Of a stretch of DNA of 64,000 nt, positions 34,654 through 46,195 are shown piece by piece. A program made the position numbers and the translations under genes. Numbering within the stretch: the stretch's first letter is position 1; every line of letters begins with the position of its first letter. The stretch comes from Hyalella azteca. Lineage: Eukaryota > Arthropoda > Malacostraca > Amphipoda > Hyalellidae. The stretch covers positions 62,521 through 126,520 of the forward strand of contig NW_025947577.1 in assembly GCF_000764305.2 (NCBI RefSeq), written 5' to 3'. Under the pieces are notes generated by a model. The model did not search any database. It was not told where the DNA came from and saw nothing but the letters and a program-made list of their open reading frames with translations.

Positions 34654-36180
34654 ATTGGCGGCATAAAAAACTACACTCACTGACAACGATTGATTTTTGT
34701 CCCAAAATAAACGGAAACTTTGTCAACGAATCAACGAACTGACAGCAATTTCAAACGCTCAAAAGAGATGAATGTCCTTCGTTGTTATAAAATGTTGTTG
34801 GTTATCTGTTACTGTATGAGTTTCGGTACTGCGCAAATTAAACTTTCCTGACATCACATACATCAGCAACATGATGACATCACAACTCAAGACGCGATAT
34901 GATGTATTAATCTTTGAGAATTATAATGAATAATTATACAATATACGAATAATGATAGATAATGATCGTAGCCACTATTCTCAGGATTTGTTCGAAGACC
35001 ATAGGGTGGCCAGACTAGAGATAAATAAAAATTTCGAATCCTAGCGATTTGAAGATCTCAAATAAAATTAATATGTGCAATTAAAGTGGGTATTGGTGCT
35101 TCTATGCAGTATGAACCTTGTATTACCTTTTAATTAAATAAAATACTTTAATAACACAAAAATAATAACTTCCCACTCACTAACGTCCCAATTTGTTGTA
35201 ATGATGCTCGGAAAATTTCACCACTTCAAACTAATGTACGTTTAATATTATCCGTTCAATTTATTGCTTTCATACTAGTTTTTGTACATTTTCAGCAAAC
35301 CTGTACTGCATTTGTTTCGTTAACAACGTTACATTTGTTTAGTTAAAAAGTTATTCTATGTACATAACACTGAATTAACTGAGGTACACTGCCACGTTTA
35401 AGTACAGTTGCGAACTACAGCTTTCACCTTGATTCGCTTGGCAAGATTTTTCCTCGAGCTTTCTAGGCCAAACTCGGGTGATGGAGAATACGACCTGAGC
35501 GAAATACACGTAAATGTCACGCTTGTATTTTTCTGTAGTCTTGCCACTGAATAATTTTTTGGGAGACATAAAAATAGATGCTTTGTGACCTATCGCCGTG
35601 AGCATAATTTTAATAAGGATTTGTTGTTCAATATATTTGAGTTTGCACAAACCTCAAGCGGCGTCTTATTTTTTGTTTATTTTTATTTTTTGGTTCGAGT
35701 TCCTGTACGTTCTGTTCTTAATTTTAAAAGATAAAACTTATGATGGTTCCCACCATGCATTTAACGTTGAAATCACGTGTAATACAATAAACGTTGTTTC
35801 AACATAATCAACAAGAATTCAACGTTTTTCCAATGTCATTTGCCGTGAGGTTTGTTTTGGTTTGTTTATTCGAAAGGAATTTTCACAGCTTTTTTTTAGT
35901 AATTGTGCTCGTTAGTTAAAGCCGTACTTAAAATTTAGTACTTGAAACAAATATTGTATGTACTACAAAGTAAGAGTAATACCAGTATTTTACAACAGAG
36001 CAGGAGCGCTCCCAGTGTTTGAGTACAGAGTACGTGTGCTTATAATGTTTGAATTCTGAATGCCTAAATAAAAATGTTTTATGTACAACAAACATGTTTG
36101 CCCTGGTTCAACTCATCATCGATTAGGGCGAGCTTTGATGTGACAGCTTGTCAGCCTGGGACTCAAAACTCTGGCACTAT

Positions 36181-36462
36181 GCCTGCTGTGGTCTGTATGA
36201 TGTCTGCTGCTGTGGTCTGTATGTTGTCTGCTGCTGTGGTCTGCATGATGTCTGCTGCTGTGGTCTGTATGGTGTCTGCTGATGTGGTCTGTATGATGTC
36301 TGCTGATGTGGTCTGTATGATGTCTGCTGCTGTGGTCTGTATGATGTCTGTTGCTGTGGTCTGTGTGGTGTCTGCTGCTGTGGTCTGTATGATGTCTGCT
36401 GCTGTGGTCTGTATGGTGTCTGCTGCTGTGGTCTGTATGGTGTCTGCTGCTGTGGTCTGTAT
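36181..36462. repeat. 24-bp minisatellite
   Basis: About 12 units of tgctgtggtctgtatgatgt+ctgc. The period is a multiple of three, so both strands stay open (VCMMSAAV repeats on plus, HHTDHSSR on minus). The ORFs are repeat artefacts. Confidence 0.95.
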
Positions 36463-37143
36463 AACTCAATTCGTGGTCCTGATTTTTTATTGCTGCATGC
36501 ATTTTAACTTGTATAGAAATCGTGCACATTCAACTTGAGCAATATTTGTCATGGAGTATGTAATACTCCCGTTAAATGTTGTACTCGGTAATGAATTTTA
36601 CTTAACTGTCGGCATATCATCGTCTTGATCTATTCTTATTGCGTCATTTTTCATCTTCCGCGCAAAACATGATCTTGGCGCGCGTCTGCGCGGGCTCGCA
36701 ACTCTGCGCGTTACTCATGACAGTTCTGACAACGCTGATTAAGAGTTCTATACCAAAAAAGTTTGAGGTGATTAATCACCTTGATTTAATCAATTCTTGT
36801 AATAAATTTAAAATAACATGAGCTACGAAAACTGGCGATACAATTCATAACGGAACTCGCTCGTCTGTATTTATTGTGTATGAGTTGAAGTGGGTTGACT
36901 AATTTTATAAGTTTTGGTTTAAAAATAATATTACATGGATAAAACGTTCCATGTTCGAACCTCTGTTCAATTATTACATATAAACACAGGTTTTTCTGAT
37001 GAATATTAAATACGTATTACTACATATTTTGTATTGAAGAAAATTTCCAACTATCTATGACTTGAATTTGATTTAGGTGAAGGTTAAGAACTTTCGAGCT
37101 TTGATAAGACAATTTTAACAGAGTAGAAAGATATAAATCTTAC

Positions 37144-37366
37144 ATTGACTTCGTAACATTTCAACATCGTCATCAGGAACAATTGAGTAACGTGAGGCGG
37201 GTAGCAAGTTATTATTTTTTTTTAAATCGGTACATTTTTTAAATTCAACTAGAGATTTCTGAATAATTAATAAAAAATTAGTTAATACTAATATTACCAC
37301 AATTACCAAATTAATAGTAGTGGGGATGATTTCGTATTTGGTCAATCCTGGCAACCTAACAAAAGA
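37144..37366 (-). CDS. Candidate antisense internal exon with a membrane helix
   Basis: On the minus strand a good acceptor (gatttgaatttttcag) is followed by 223 open bases and a good donor (t|gtaaga). The product begins SFVRLPGLTKYEIIPTTIN, has a hydrophobic helix (LVIVVILVLTNFLLII), then a basic/polar tail ending RYSIVPDDDVEMLRSQ. The transmembrane-plus-acidic-tail layout resembles a type I membrane protein end, but I do not recognise the family. No partner exons were found, so the gene is unassigned and the call is tentative. It lies antisense inside the slo intron. Confidence 0.35.
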
Positions 37367-38884
37367 CTGAAAAATTCAAATCTGACATGATAAATGTATG
37401 AAAAATTAACATATTCTAGTAAATGTAAGTAGAGTCTCCTATCTATAAATTATGTCGAATTTAATTTTATAATAAATTTAATTTTAAGCTAGGCTTAGTA
37501 TAAACACTTTTATGGCACGATAGGTAATTTTATTACCATGATATGTAATTTATTTAGTATTGGAAAACAGGAGACATGAAGGTCCCTGCTTCAGTTAACT
37601 GCGAGGTAAGAGATGAACCTTATTCCTTACTCTGTATTTTAATGCCTGGACAAAGGATGACTCAGGTATTTTTATTTTATTAGCCATTGTATAATAGGTG
37701 ACTTGCATTTAATTGCCTAAGCATTTCCAAAATTTCGGATCCAAATATCTCGTCACTGTTGATTAATTCTTATTTAAAAAATTAATATTTTATTATGTGA
37801 AAAGGTTATAATTTTTATCGGTAGTTGAAAAAAATTATTAAAGGACCTCCTTGCTTGAAAGTTTCCTTTCGGTTTATGTGCAGTTTATTAGCCGAAAATT
37901 TTCATTGAACTATAGGGTGTCAAATACAGAACGTCAGAGTGATGAATTTGTTGATGATTTTGCCGAATCTGTACCTAGACTAAGTGTCAAAATGACGCTC
38001 TCTAATGGTGTGAGTTGTTAGTTGAAATATCAATATTAATTTGCTCTTCCTTTCTTTGAAATAAATGTTTGTTAAATCGAAAGGACCAAAAATTAGCTCG
38101 AATTAGTTGCACTTGGGAAATGTAATTTTTTTTAATTTCTTGATTTCCCGGCTAAAAGTTTATTAATATATAAATTATAAATGCGTGTTATCTTCTTTTT
38201 CGATCAAGATGCCCCGTGATTCTTTAAATATTATCTTTGACTTAAATTGAAATTGAGTCATGTATCACTATGTCATTTCACGCCAGAAAGCCACAAGTAG
38301 TTTCTAGAGCCGGTCTCACTTAACATCAGCGTGGCATTAATTTAATTAATAATTCATTTGATTTAAATAATAATAAATTGCAATTGTATGTTAATATTAA
38401 ACCTCAGCTGTGCGTTGATGAGTCAGCTTGATCTACAGCGTTGTCTATTGTCCTCTTAATTCTAAGCTCATTTAACGAAAGAAAAATAACTGAAGCAACT
38501 TTAGGGCAGGTAAAAGTATCATATCAAATGCTATTTGTTACTTAAAGTAATTGTATACATTTGTGTAGCATTGAAATTGGTTATCAACGTTCAGCATTAC
38601 ATTACAGAACGAGCATCATTAATTTCTGGATCATCAAACACTTTCATTACAATATTTCTTGCTTAAAAAACGTATCTGAGATCAGAAAAATATTTTACAA
38701 TTTACAACAGCTATTTTACTTCAATACATTAACTCAATTAGATCTCACCTTAGTCCTTAAACTCTCGTACATACCATTTCAAACCTCTTAGCCTTTTTTT
38801 ACCTCAAACTCTCGCTACGTTGTTTTTTTCTATCCCCTGATTCACCATTATATATAATGAACGTAAATGTTATTAAAACAACAG

Positions 38885-38981
38885 GGACGGCGTAGAGCAC
38901 TGCCAGCCGTGGAGTAGCAACACCACGCAGCAGATCGACCTCGCTTTCAATATCTTCTTCATGGTCTACTTCTTTATTCGC
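38885..38981 (+). CDS. slo: slo exon: S1-S2 loop and S2
   Basis: The acceptor aaaacaacag ends at 38884. With the preceding AA the exon reads KDGVEHCQPWSSNTTQQIDL then AFNIFFMVYFFIR, the S1-S2 extracellular loop and S2 of slo. NTT in the loop is an N-glycosylation sequon at the position where flies have NIT. It ends CGC|gtgagc in phase 0. It is closely similar to the Drosophila counterpart (recalled). Confidence 0.95.
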
Positions 38982-39407
38982 GTGAGCAGAACACCGATTC
39001 TTTTTCAGATTCATTCTTAGCTCGACTCTAGGTTTAAAAAATATGCTTTAGATATCATAAATAAAGTTTATCTGTATTTATATTTTATAGCTACATTAGC
39101 TCTACGGAAGGCTTAAAAACTTCAGGTATCATTGATGTGGGTTATCTGTATTTATTATTTATAGCTACAGTAGCTCTACTGAGAGCGTCAACACGATGTA
39201 TCATCGCTACTACAATTAATGTTTTTAACGGCTTTATTCGTTACAGTTAGATAATTCTATTTTGGGACTTTAATTATTGATTATCTGTTAGGTTTGAATT
39301 TTACAGTGAACGGCGTGTATGAGTTTATATTTGATTATGGCTACATATATGATAATGGCTGCATTTAAACAATCTACTAATGTTTGGAAATGTGTTTCTG
39401 ATTTCAG

Positions 39408-39519
39408 TTCATCGCGGCCAGCGACAAGTTTTGGTTCATGCTCGAGATGTATTCTTTTGTGGATTACTTCACGATACCTCCGTCCTTCGTCAGCATTTAT
39501 CTCAACAGGACCTGGATCG
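39408..39519 (+). CDS. slo: slo exon: S2 end to S3
   Basis: The acceptor gatttcag ends at 39407. The exon reads [20 protein letters not shown] then [18 protein letters not shown], the S2-S3 region with the near-invariant [11 protein letters not shown] motif, and ends ATC G with donor gtgagt (phase 1). The next expected segment (S4 voltage sensor, LRFLRALRLMTVPD-like) does not follow in this assembly. Confidence 0.95.
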
Positions 39520-39733
39520 GTGAGTTGTGAACTCGTTCTTTAAATTTAGTTTTAACCGTTAGCAATTATCTCGANGAATTAAAGTGCTTGTTTCTTTCAA
39601 TAATATTTAAATCTAATTTTTTAAACTCTCTTCGACTATTTCGCTGCCAAAAGGAAATATTTTAAAACAGTTCAATAATTTCGGGCGGTAGATGTACCTG
39701 GTGTTTCTAGATTCATCTTGGTGTCTCAAGTCT

Positions 39734-39771
39734 CTGTCTCTTATACACATCTAGATGTGTATAAGAGACAG
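39734..39771. other. Nextera mate-pair junction adapter (contamination)
   Basis: CTGTCTCTTATACACATCT (39734-39752) followed directly by AGATGTGTATAAGAGACAG (39753-39771) is exactly the 38-base circularisation junction made of two Tn5 mosaic ends used in Nextera mate-pair libraries. It is not genomic. In one frame it encodes MCIRDS, a peptide often seen when this adapter contaminates gene models. DNA on either side need not be contiguous. Confidence 0.99.
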
Positions 39772-39826
39772 CTGCAAGACGGTCGTCGGACGAACCTTCC
39801 TCGTATTCTTCTTGCTCGTCGGCCTG
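39772..39826 (+). CDS. slo: slo pore exon, 3' part (outer mouth and S6)
   Basis: Directly after the adapter, the last base of a Tyr codon and then CKTVVGRTFLVFFLLVGL, which is the sequence after the GYGDVY selectivity filter and into S6. It ends CTG|gtgagc in phase 0, matching the phase-0 start of all three alternative exons downstream. The front of the exon, with S5, the pore helix and the filter, is missing because the contig jumps at the adapter. Confidence 0.9.
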
Positions 39827-39874
39827 GTGAGCGTAACCTGTACATTAGATCTTAGATATTCATGCGTTTCTAGC

Positions 39875-40172
39875 TGGGCCATACTTTCAAAACTCGCTAA
39901 GTTAACGTTAAGTACTTATGCTCTATTTTCTCAGTATTGTCTATGATTGGTGGATTTTACTTGAAAAGCCGTCAATGATTGGCTGATGAACTTACGATCT
40001 CTTAACTTTTTTGAAAGTATAGACCCTGGGGTGATACTTTCAAAACTCGCTAAGTGAACGTAAGTACTTATGCTCTATTTTCTTGTCTATGATTGGTGGA
40101 TTTTACTTGAAAGGCCGTCAATGATTGGCTGATGAACTTACGATCTCTTAACTTTTTTTGAAGTATGGGCCC
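39875..40172. mobile_element. Two adjacent MITEs, TIR CTGGGCC-ATACTTTCAAAA
   Basis: Two copies (39881-40020 and 40034-40166, about 85-90% alike) each begin atactttcaaaactcgctaa and end in the inverted form (ttttttgaaagtat). They share a ccctggggtg junction, and the outer flanks tgggcc/gggccca extend the inverted repeat. They are non-autonomous, in the slo intron about 50 bp after the pore exon donor. Confidence 0.75.
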
Positions 40173-42243
40173 ATTGATCTTAACCTTTAATTTTGATAAG
40201 TTGTTAGGAATTAGGCCAGAGCGGAACAGAAATGCAACTTGACAATCAGCATTTTCATGCTGCATTGAATTTCTTTAATAATTACCAGATTATGGGATAA
40301 TATAATGGTTATTTGCTTGAATTGAAATCGATCTCAGTCGTGATTAGCTTGCTTTGCAGATGCCCACAGTACTCGAAGTCAATGTATTTTTTTACTTTAT
40401 ATACAACTGTTTCGTTGAAAACTTTAAATATCATGCAGGCAATTAATGGCCTATTTGAAGCGACAAAACCTTGCTCAATATCACCACATTTTACGTAGGC
40501 TATCTTTATTTTTTACATTCGTGCATCACTCTGGCTCCTCTATTTTGTAATCTAGAAAAGCCAATTGATTTCTCGTAATGTCACCATTCAGATATCTCAT
40601 AGATACTAATACACCTTTATTAATTCCTTTCTTACGAGAAATAAGTCCTCATCCATTCAGTAGATTTTTTTCTAGCTTAATGTATCTCAGAAACCTACCG
40701 AAGTGCGGTCTATTCAGTTCCGGTGAATATTAAGTTACATAGCAAACTCAATGTTGGTTAACTCTTATCATCGCATCCATAGAAACAATAATATTTATCA
40801 TCAACCTGGCAAAGCGATCCATTAAATCCTCTGCACATTATTTCATTCTTATTTCATCCGAGCCTTCAAATTCATGTAATTTTATATGAATGATATTTTC
40901 AACATTTTAATCTGTTTTAATGCTGGTTTCTTAGTAACCGTTTTGTTAATGAGAATTTGTTGCTATGATTTTATATAGGATATTTGTACTTATTTTGTTA
41001 TGCTAGGAAGTGTTCCTTTGTTATGTATCTATGAAATGTTTAATAAGTTTTTAACAACTTATAATTCGTTTACTTTTTGTACGTGTTTACAAGATAAAAC
41101 AGCAATTCATCCCTTAGAAAATTATTCGCTCTCTTGACCTCATTCGATTAAATAACAATAAATAACATTGACAGAGCTCAAAAATTTAGGATAGGGTACA
41201 TACAGCGTCTTAAATTTCACAAATTGAAGTCGAAACTTACGACACACAATCACATATAGCGCACTCTTTTACAATCAACCAAATACATTTACGAGCAAAC
41301 CGCTGCGGGCCAAAATTTTATCAAATAGATATACAGTTGAAAAATTACTTTTTAGGTACAAGGTTTAATTCGACTAAAATGAAGGTAATTGAGAATATTT
41401 CGAACAATGACTTGAAGTTGAGCATAGTTGGTCAGTCGACATTTTCTCTCACTCACGTTCCAGTTATAATACTATTATTATAACGGCTGATCGTTGAAGA
41501 ACGTGAAAAAACTTGTAGGCAACGCATGTATTACTACTAAAAAATATGATGAAAGATTAACCAAATTATTTCAATCACAATTATAGGAAAACGCTTTCAT
41601 AAAAAATCATATTGATTGAATCCTCAAATTTACTTCAGGGGCTCCGAACTTTCTTTTATATTATTTCTTTTCGCTAATCGGCTTAGTTGGAATCCATACT
41701 AGCTTAGTAACGTGCTTTTAGAAAAATATTAGTTAAAAAATTAACCTGAAATCATATTTAAAATTTATTATTAATATAATCTTTAATAATCACGCATAAT
41801 CATTACCCACTTAAAGAAACAAAGTTTGGCATCTCTTAGCAAAGAAGCCAGTTTGATATGAAAATTTATTTTGAATACAAAATTAAATTTTAAGAAGTCT
41901 TTTCATCACAATAATATTTCTACAGATTTCTTCTGTGTTTCTGAAATAATTTAATGCAGTATCATACAAAATCTCACATTTTAACGGAAATTGACAGAAA
42001 TATCTTTTTTATCACTAGTGACTAGTGACTAGCACAGACTCTTCGATTTTCACAACATAAAATATTGCAACCAATGTAACTGGTTGAAGTGAAAAAGTTA
42101 GTCTATACGCAGGATAACTATTTTGCATCACTGATCATAACTACTTAAATGTTGGAAACATTGAATATTATACGCACAAATAAATTCAAAGAAACTTTCA
42201 CCCAAATGTATTGCACCTATGTGGATTGTCTATTTGAACCATG
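40173..42243. other. slo intron, no recognised feature
   Basis: AT-rich intron between the pore exon and the S6-linker cassette; no exon was recognised. Confidence 0.4.
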
Positions 42244-42710
42244 GACGTATATAAATTAATTTATTGGTGTAATTCTGCAGAAGCCTTTCATTTATGCAAG
42301 TTTGATTAAAGACCAGAGCATGCTTTTTATTAACAATCTTCTTATTCGTTTTTTCAATGAGTCGAACAAAATTTCTTGCTGGCGCTGGGAGAATAAAAAG
42401 CAGGTTTCCAATTGACATTTTAATGGATTGCGATGTTTCGAATATACAATATTCATTAGCAAGTAGTTGAAAGGTTTTGCAACACTTGAAATTGAACTTA
42501 TGGAAATGACATTAGTACAAGTAACGGCTATTGTGGATACAATTTATTTGTGGATGATCTCCCAGCGCCAGCAAAAATTTTGTTCGACTCATTGAAAAAG
42601 CAAATAAAAAGATTATTACTAATAAGCATGCTCTGGTCTTCAATCAAGCTTGCATAAAATTTGTTTATGCAAATAAAACATTCATGAAATATAAATAAAT
42701 TATTTGCTTG
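42244..42710. repeat. Inverted repeat with related peptide remnants
   Basis: The left arm (about 42244-42395) matches the reverse complement of the right arm (about 42568-42710). The left arm read on the minus strand and the right arm read on the plus strand both give NFVRLIEK(T/A)NKKI...KHALVFNQ(T/A)CI. The two copies therefore derive from one coding or formerly coding sequence in opposite orientation, possibly a retroelement fragment. Confidence 0.6.
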
Positions 42711-45700
42711 TGTGAACATCTCAGATGATATTTTATAGTTGCCAGATTTCTCCGCCAAAAAAATAATTTAATATCCAATTCAAGAATCCCTTACAATAAA
42801 CGTGGTAACATGGCTCCTCCTTCCCAGCAGTCAACCCAATAGTCTTGAATGTAATTAACCGTTCTAACCTCACCCCTTACACTTCCAATAATTTTCAACT
42901 AGTGGGTTCAGTGCATGAAATTACATTCATTAAATTAAATTCATCCATTTAATCGAATGAGAGACGCTAGTTTGGAACCAATGACTGTTGTACGAATTCC
43001 TACTTAAAAATCAATTAATTTTCAGGCTGTCACTTTTTGTAAGGTTCACATTTTTCAACTATGAAAGTTATCATTAACTGATAAAAAGTTTACATAATTC
43101 AACTTTGATTTGAATATGCACTGACATACTGATTGTGAACGAAAAATTAATTAATTCAAAATAGTAATTGTAACGTAACTGCCCATTTGTGTGGCCCCTT
43201 ATGATCCTATCCAACACAATACTAATGTCACATCACTTCTTTCTTTGTTGTATGATAACAATAATACTCCTCGTGTAACTCATGCGAATGCTATCCCTGA
43301 GTAGGAAATGTAACGTGTGCACTGTGGTACACCACCCACCCATCAAACTTCCGTGTTATTCCCACGTGTTACACGCAACCACTACCATTTCCACCGTTTA
43401 TATATATTAATATAAATGAAAATCAAACTCCTTTGTGCCGCATGTTGTCCAATACCTCCTCACATCGCGAAAGCTCCACGCAAACCTTCAAGAAACTGCA
43501 AAGTTTTGTGCAAAGTTGATTGGCAAATCAGCGTCTAACAACCAAATAAGGACTTCGAAAATTTAACGTATCATTTAAGTGCGACACACTCTCCCTCATA
43601 CGGATGAAAAGAAATAAGAACTTTGCTGTGTCACCACTGAATATGGATTCTAAACTTTGCCTGCATAGGTTTTCTGGATGCTAATTCTGATTCCAAACAA
43701 CGCTGCACACATTCTTTGCGCAGGACGTTCAGTTTTTATAACTTTGCAAAACTTCACAAACTAGTTCCTAGCCATTGAAAAGTTGAATTGTTTATAGTCT
43801 TGTTATTATAGCATGACGTACCGTTAGTTTCGTCCAATGTACAACAATAGATGTCCTTACTGTAAGGTATAGATGAGGTCAGCATGCATTGTACACTTAG
43901 CTAGCACTTTGGCATGTACTAACATATGACGTAGTGTGAAAATCACACAGTGTGACCGAGCACCTTCGTTTGCAGTTTGCTTGTGATTACAAAGTACAAA
44001 AATACTCTGTACTTGAAAATAATTTCTTTATTTGCCCCAAGCTCTTGCTTCTGGGATAAAAATAATTGTCCAAGCAGAACAAGAATTCTAATTCAGGCGC
44101 TTATAAGAAGTGCGTTCAACCTCGTCTTATTAGAAACTTCAAAGTAAAAAAGAATTTAAAAAGTACTGAATGTGTTTATTAACAGAGTGTTATGTGCATT
44201 AATTAGATGTTGTTTTATTACAGTACCTATAACTTTGCCTAGAGTATCCTAGACAATATATTTGACTTTCGTCTTTTGCGTGTTTCCACTTGGATTATGA
44301 GAAGTCCAATCTTCTTATGGTAATGTTTATATAGATGAGACCCTCATTTAGGCTATCAAAGGCCGTCTTGCATAAAAATACGTAGTCATGAGTGTTGCCA
44401 TTTCAACTATTAAAAACTTGATCCTTTATTGATAATATTTCGATGTAACGACAGTCTTGCCGCCCCTTATTCCCGTGATGTAATTCGTCGAGTGGGTATT
44501 CAAGAAGCCGGTCCTTGGGGTCAAGATACGGCCAATAAGCTATTTAAAAGACTTATATTTTAATATTCCTTATTGCAGCTTAAAAATAAACTAATGTACG
44601 CAGCGATGTCGCAATACAAATCAATATATATATATATAATTATGAAGATTCAAATTAAAAAGATTTATTAGATGCAGTTACGAAAAATAAGGAATTTGAC
44701 AGTGTTAACCTTTTCGTTAAGAAACTGAAAAATACTTATCTACATCTTCAGTTAGAATTTTCTTTAACTGTATTAACCAAAATATTTGCTTATAATTTCT
44801 CCAGTTCTATACCTCCCGGAGGGGAATAAATGTTTGTTCATTTTAATATAGCTATTCCAGTATACACTAAAAATTGTAGTATTTATATTCTGCAATATCA
44901 TCCGTTAATAATAAATCAGTTAATAATGATTATGTTAATAAAATAAATAACATCGAAAATCATTTGAAATAAAACATATACTGTATATGTATATATGTAA
45001 TTAATAAATTGAGCTGTCACTGGTAAGCTATATATATGATTGGACGAAATAGGGTATTGAAATGGGAAATAGTGAGCTGTGACTGATGAAAACTGATTGG
45101 TTTCCATGACGTATTTTTAGCCTCTCTCACCATATTATTCCTCACTAAACTTCCTAATTTCTAATTAGCTTAAACCAAACCCAACATAATCGGTATGGGG
45201 TTTGAACGCGATATTAATCTGTTACGAAACTGATAACAAAAGTGTCACATAACAAAAATTATTCCTGGTGAAATTAATGCTCAATTTTCTACGGGCCTGA
45301 AGTGTCAAAGTTTCTCTGCCACAAACTGCAGCACCTGTATTCCAGTGGAACCTGCGGAAAATCATTGAATTGTAAAGTTTCGATGATGTGCAATGAAGTT
45401 TAAGTGATAAAAAAAAATCACATTTGGTTCGTACGAGTATGTACAGCTAAAATGTACGTGCAATTTCTTGGTATTCTTCGCACACACGAAAGTTTAATAG
45501 ACATTGTTTAACTCAGCACGCAGTGTGCAATGTCCTAATATAGGGGTGCGAAATTTTAAAAATGATAGTTAAAGGAGATTATACGCAAGATTGCGCTACG
45601 TATTATCTCCTAATTATACGTAATTGCGATTGCAAGATTGCAAGATTATACGTTATATGCTAAAAGAAAACGCCGGGCATCGAACTTATTCTGTCGAGAA

Positions 45701-45954
45701 GTAAAATCCATGGTATCGCGGTCAAATAATTCCCGGTCACAGTGCGATGTACACAACCAATTGTATTATTAATTATCGAATTATCTAATTATATATCTAA
45801 TTATCTAATTATAAATATTAATTATCGAATTAATATCGGTATTAATCAAGAAATTGTGGAATAATTGGCTGTTCTTTCTCAGTTTGGTATCTCAAGTCTC
45901 TACGCGATCACCCACCTCGAGTATAAAATGCTTTATTCGTGTGTAATTTTATTT
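42711..45954. other. slo intron, no recognised feature
   Basis: AT-rich; no exon recognised. Short inverted words (aaggagattatacgcaagat and ttatctcctaattatacgta) lie around 45570-45620. Confidence 0.4.
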
Positions 45955-46195
45955 AATTGAGTTATCGCTCAAATTGTTACTTGTTGATAGTTCTGTGCAA
46001 AGATATTCGTGTGTAACAATTGAGTTATCGCTCGAATTGTACTTGTTGATATACCTGTGCAAAGATATTCGTGTGTAATAATTGAGTTATCGCTCGAATT
46101 GTTGCTTGTTGATATTTCTGTGCAAAAATATTCGTGTGAATTTAATTGAGTTATCGCTTGAATTGTCACATGTTGATATTTTTGCGCAAAGTAGC
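45955..46195. repeat. 60-bp tandem repeat, four units
   Basis: Four units of about 60 bp containing gagttatcgctcgaattgt and gttgatatttctgtgcaaag plus atattcgtgtgt. Confidence 0.9.

Noticed and set aside
36074..36538. ORFs of 154 (+) and 137 (-) codons
   Set aside because: Produced by the 24-bp minisatellite, whose period is a multiple of three.
38799..39014. 71-codon minus-strand ORF with a hydrophobic stretch
   Set aside because: Shadow of the plus-strand S1-S2 slo exon, whose family match and splice phases are decisive.
39755..39946. 63-codon ORF starting MCIRDS
   Set aside because: The start is translated Nextera adapter; only the slo exon to 39826 is real, the rest is intron.
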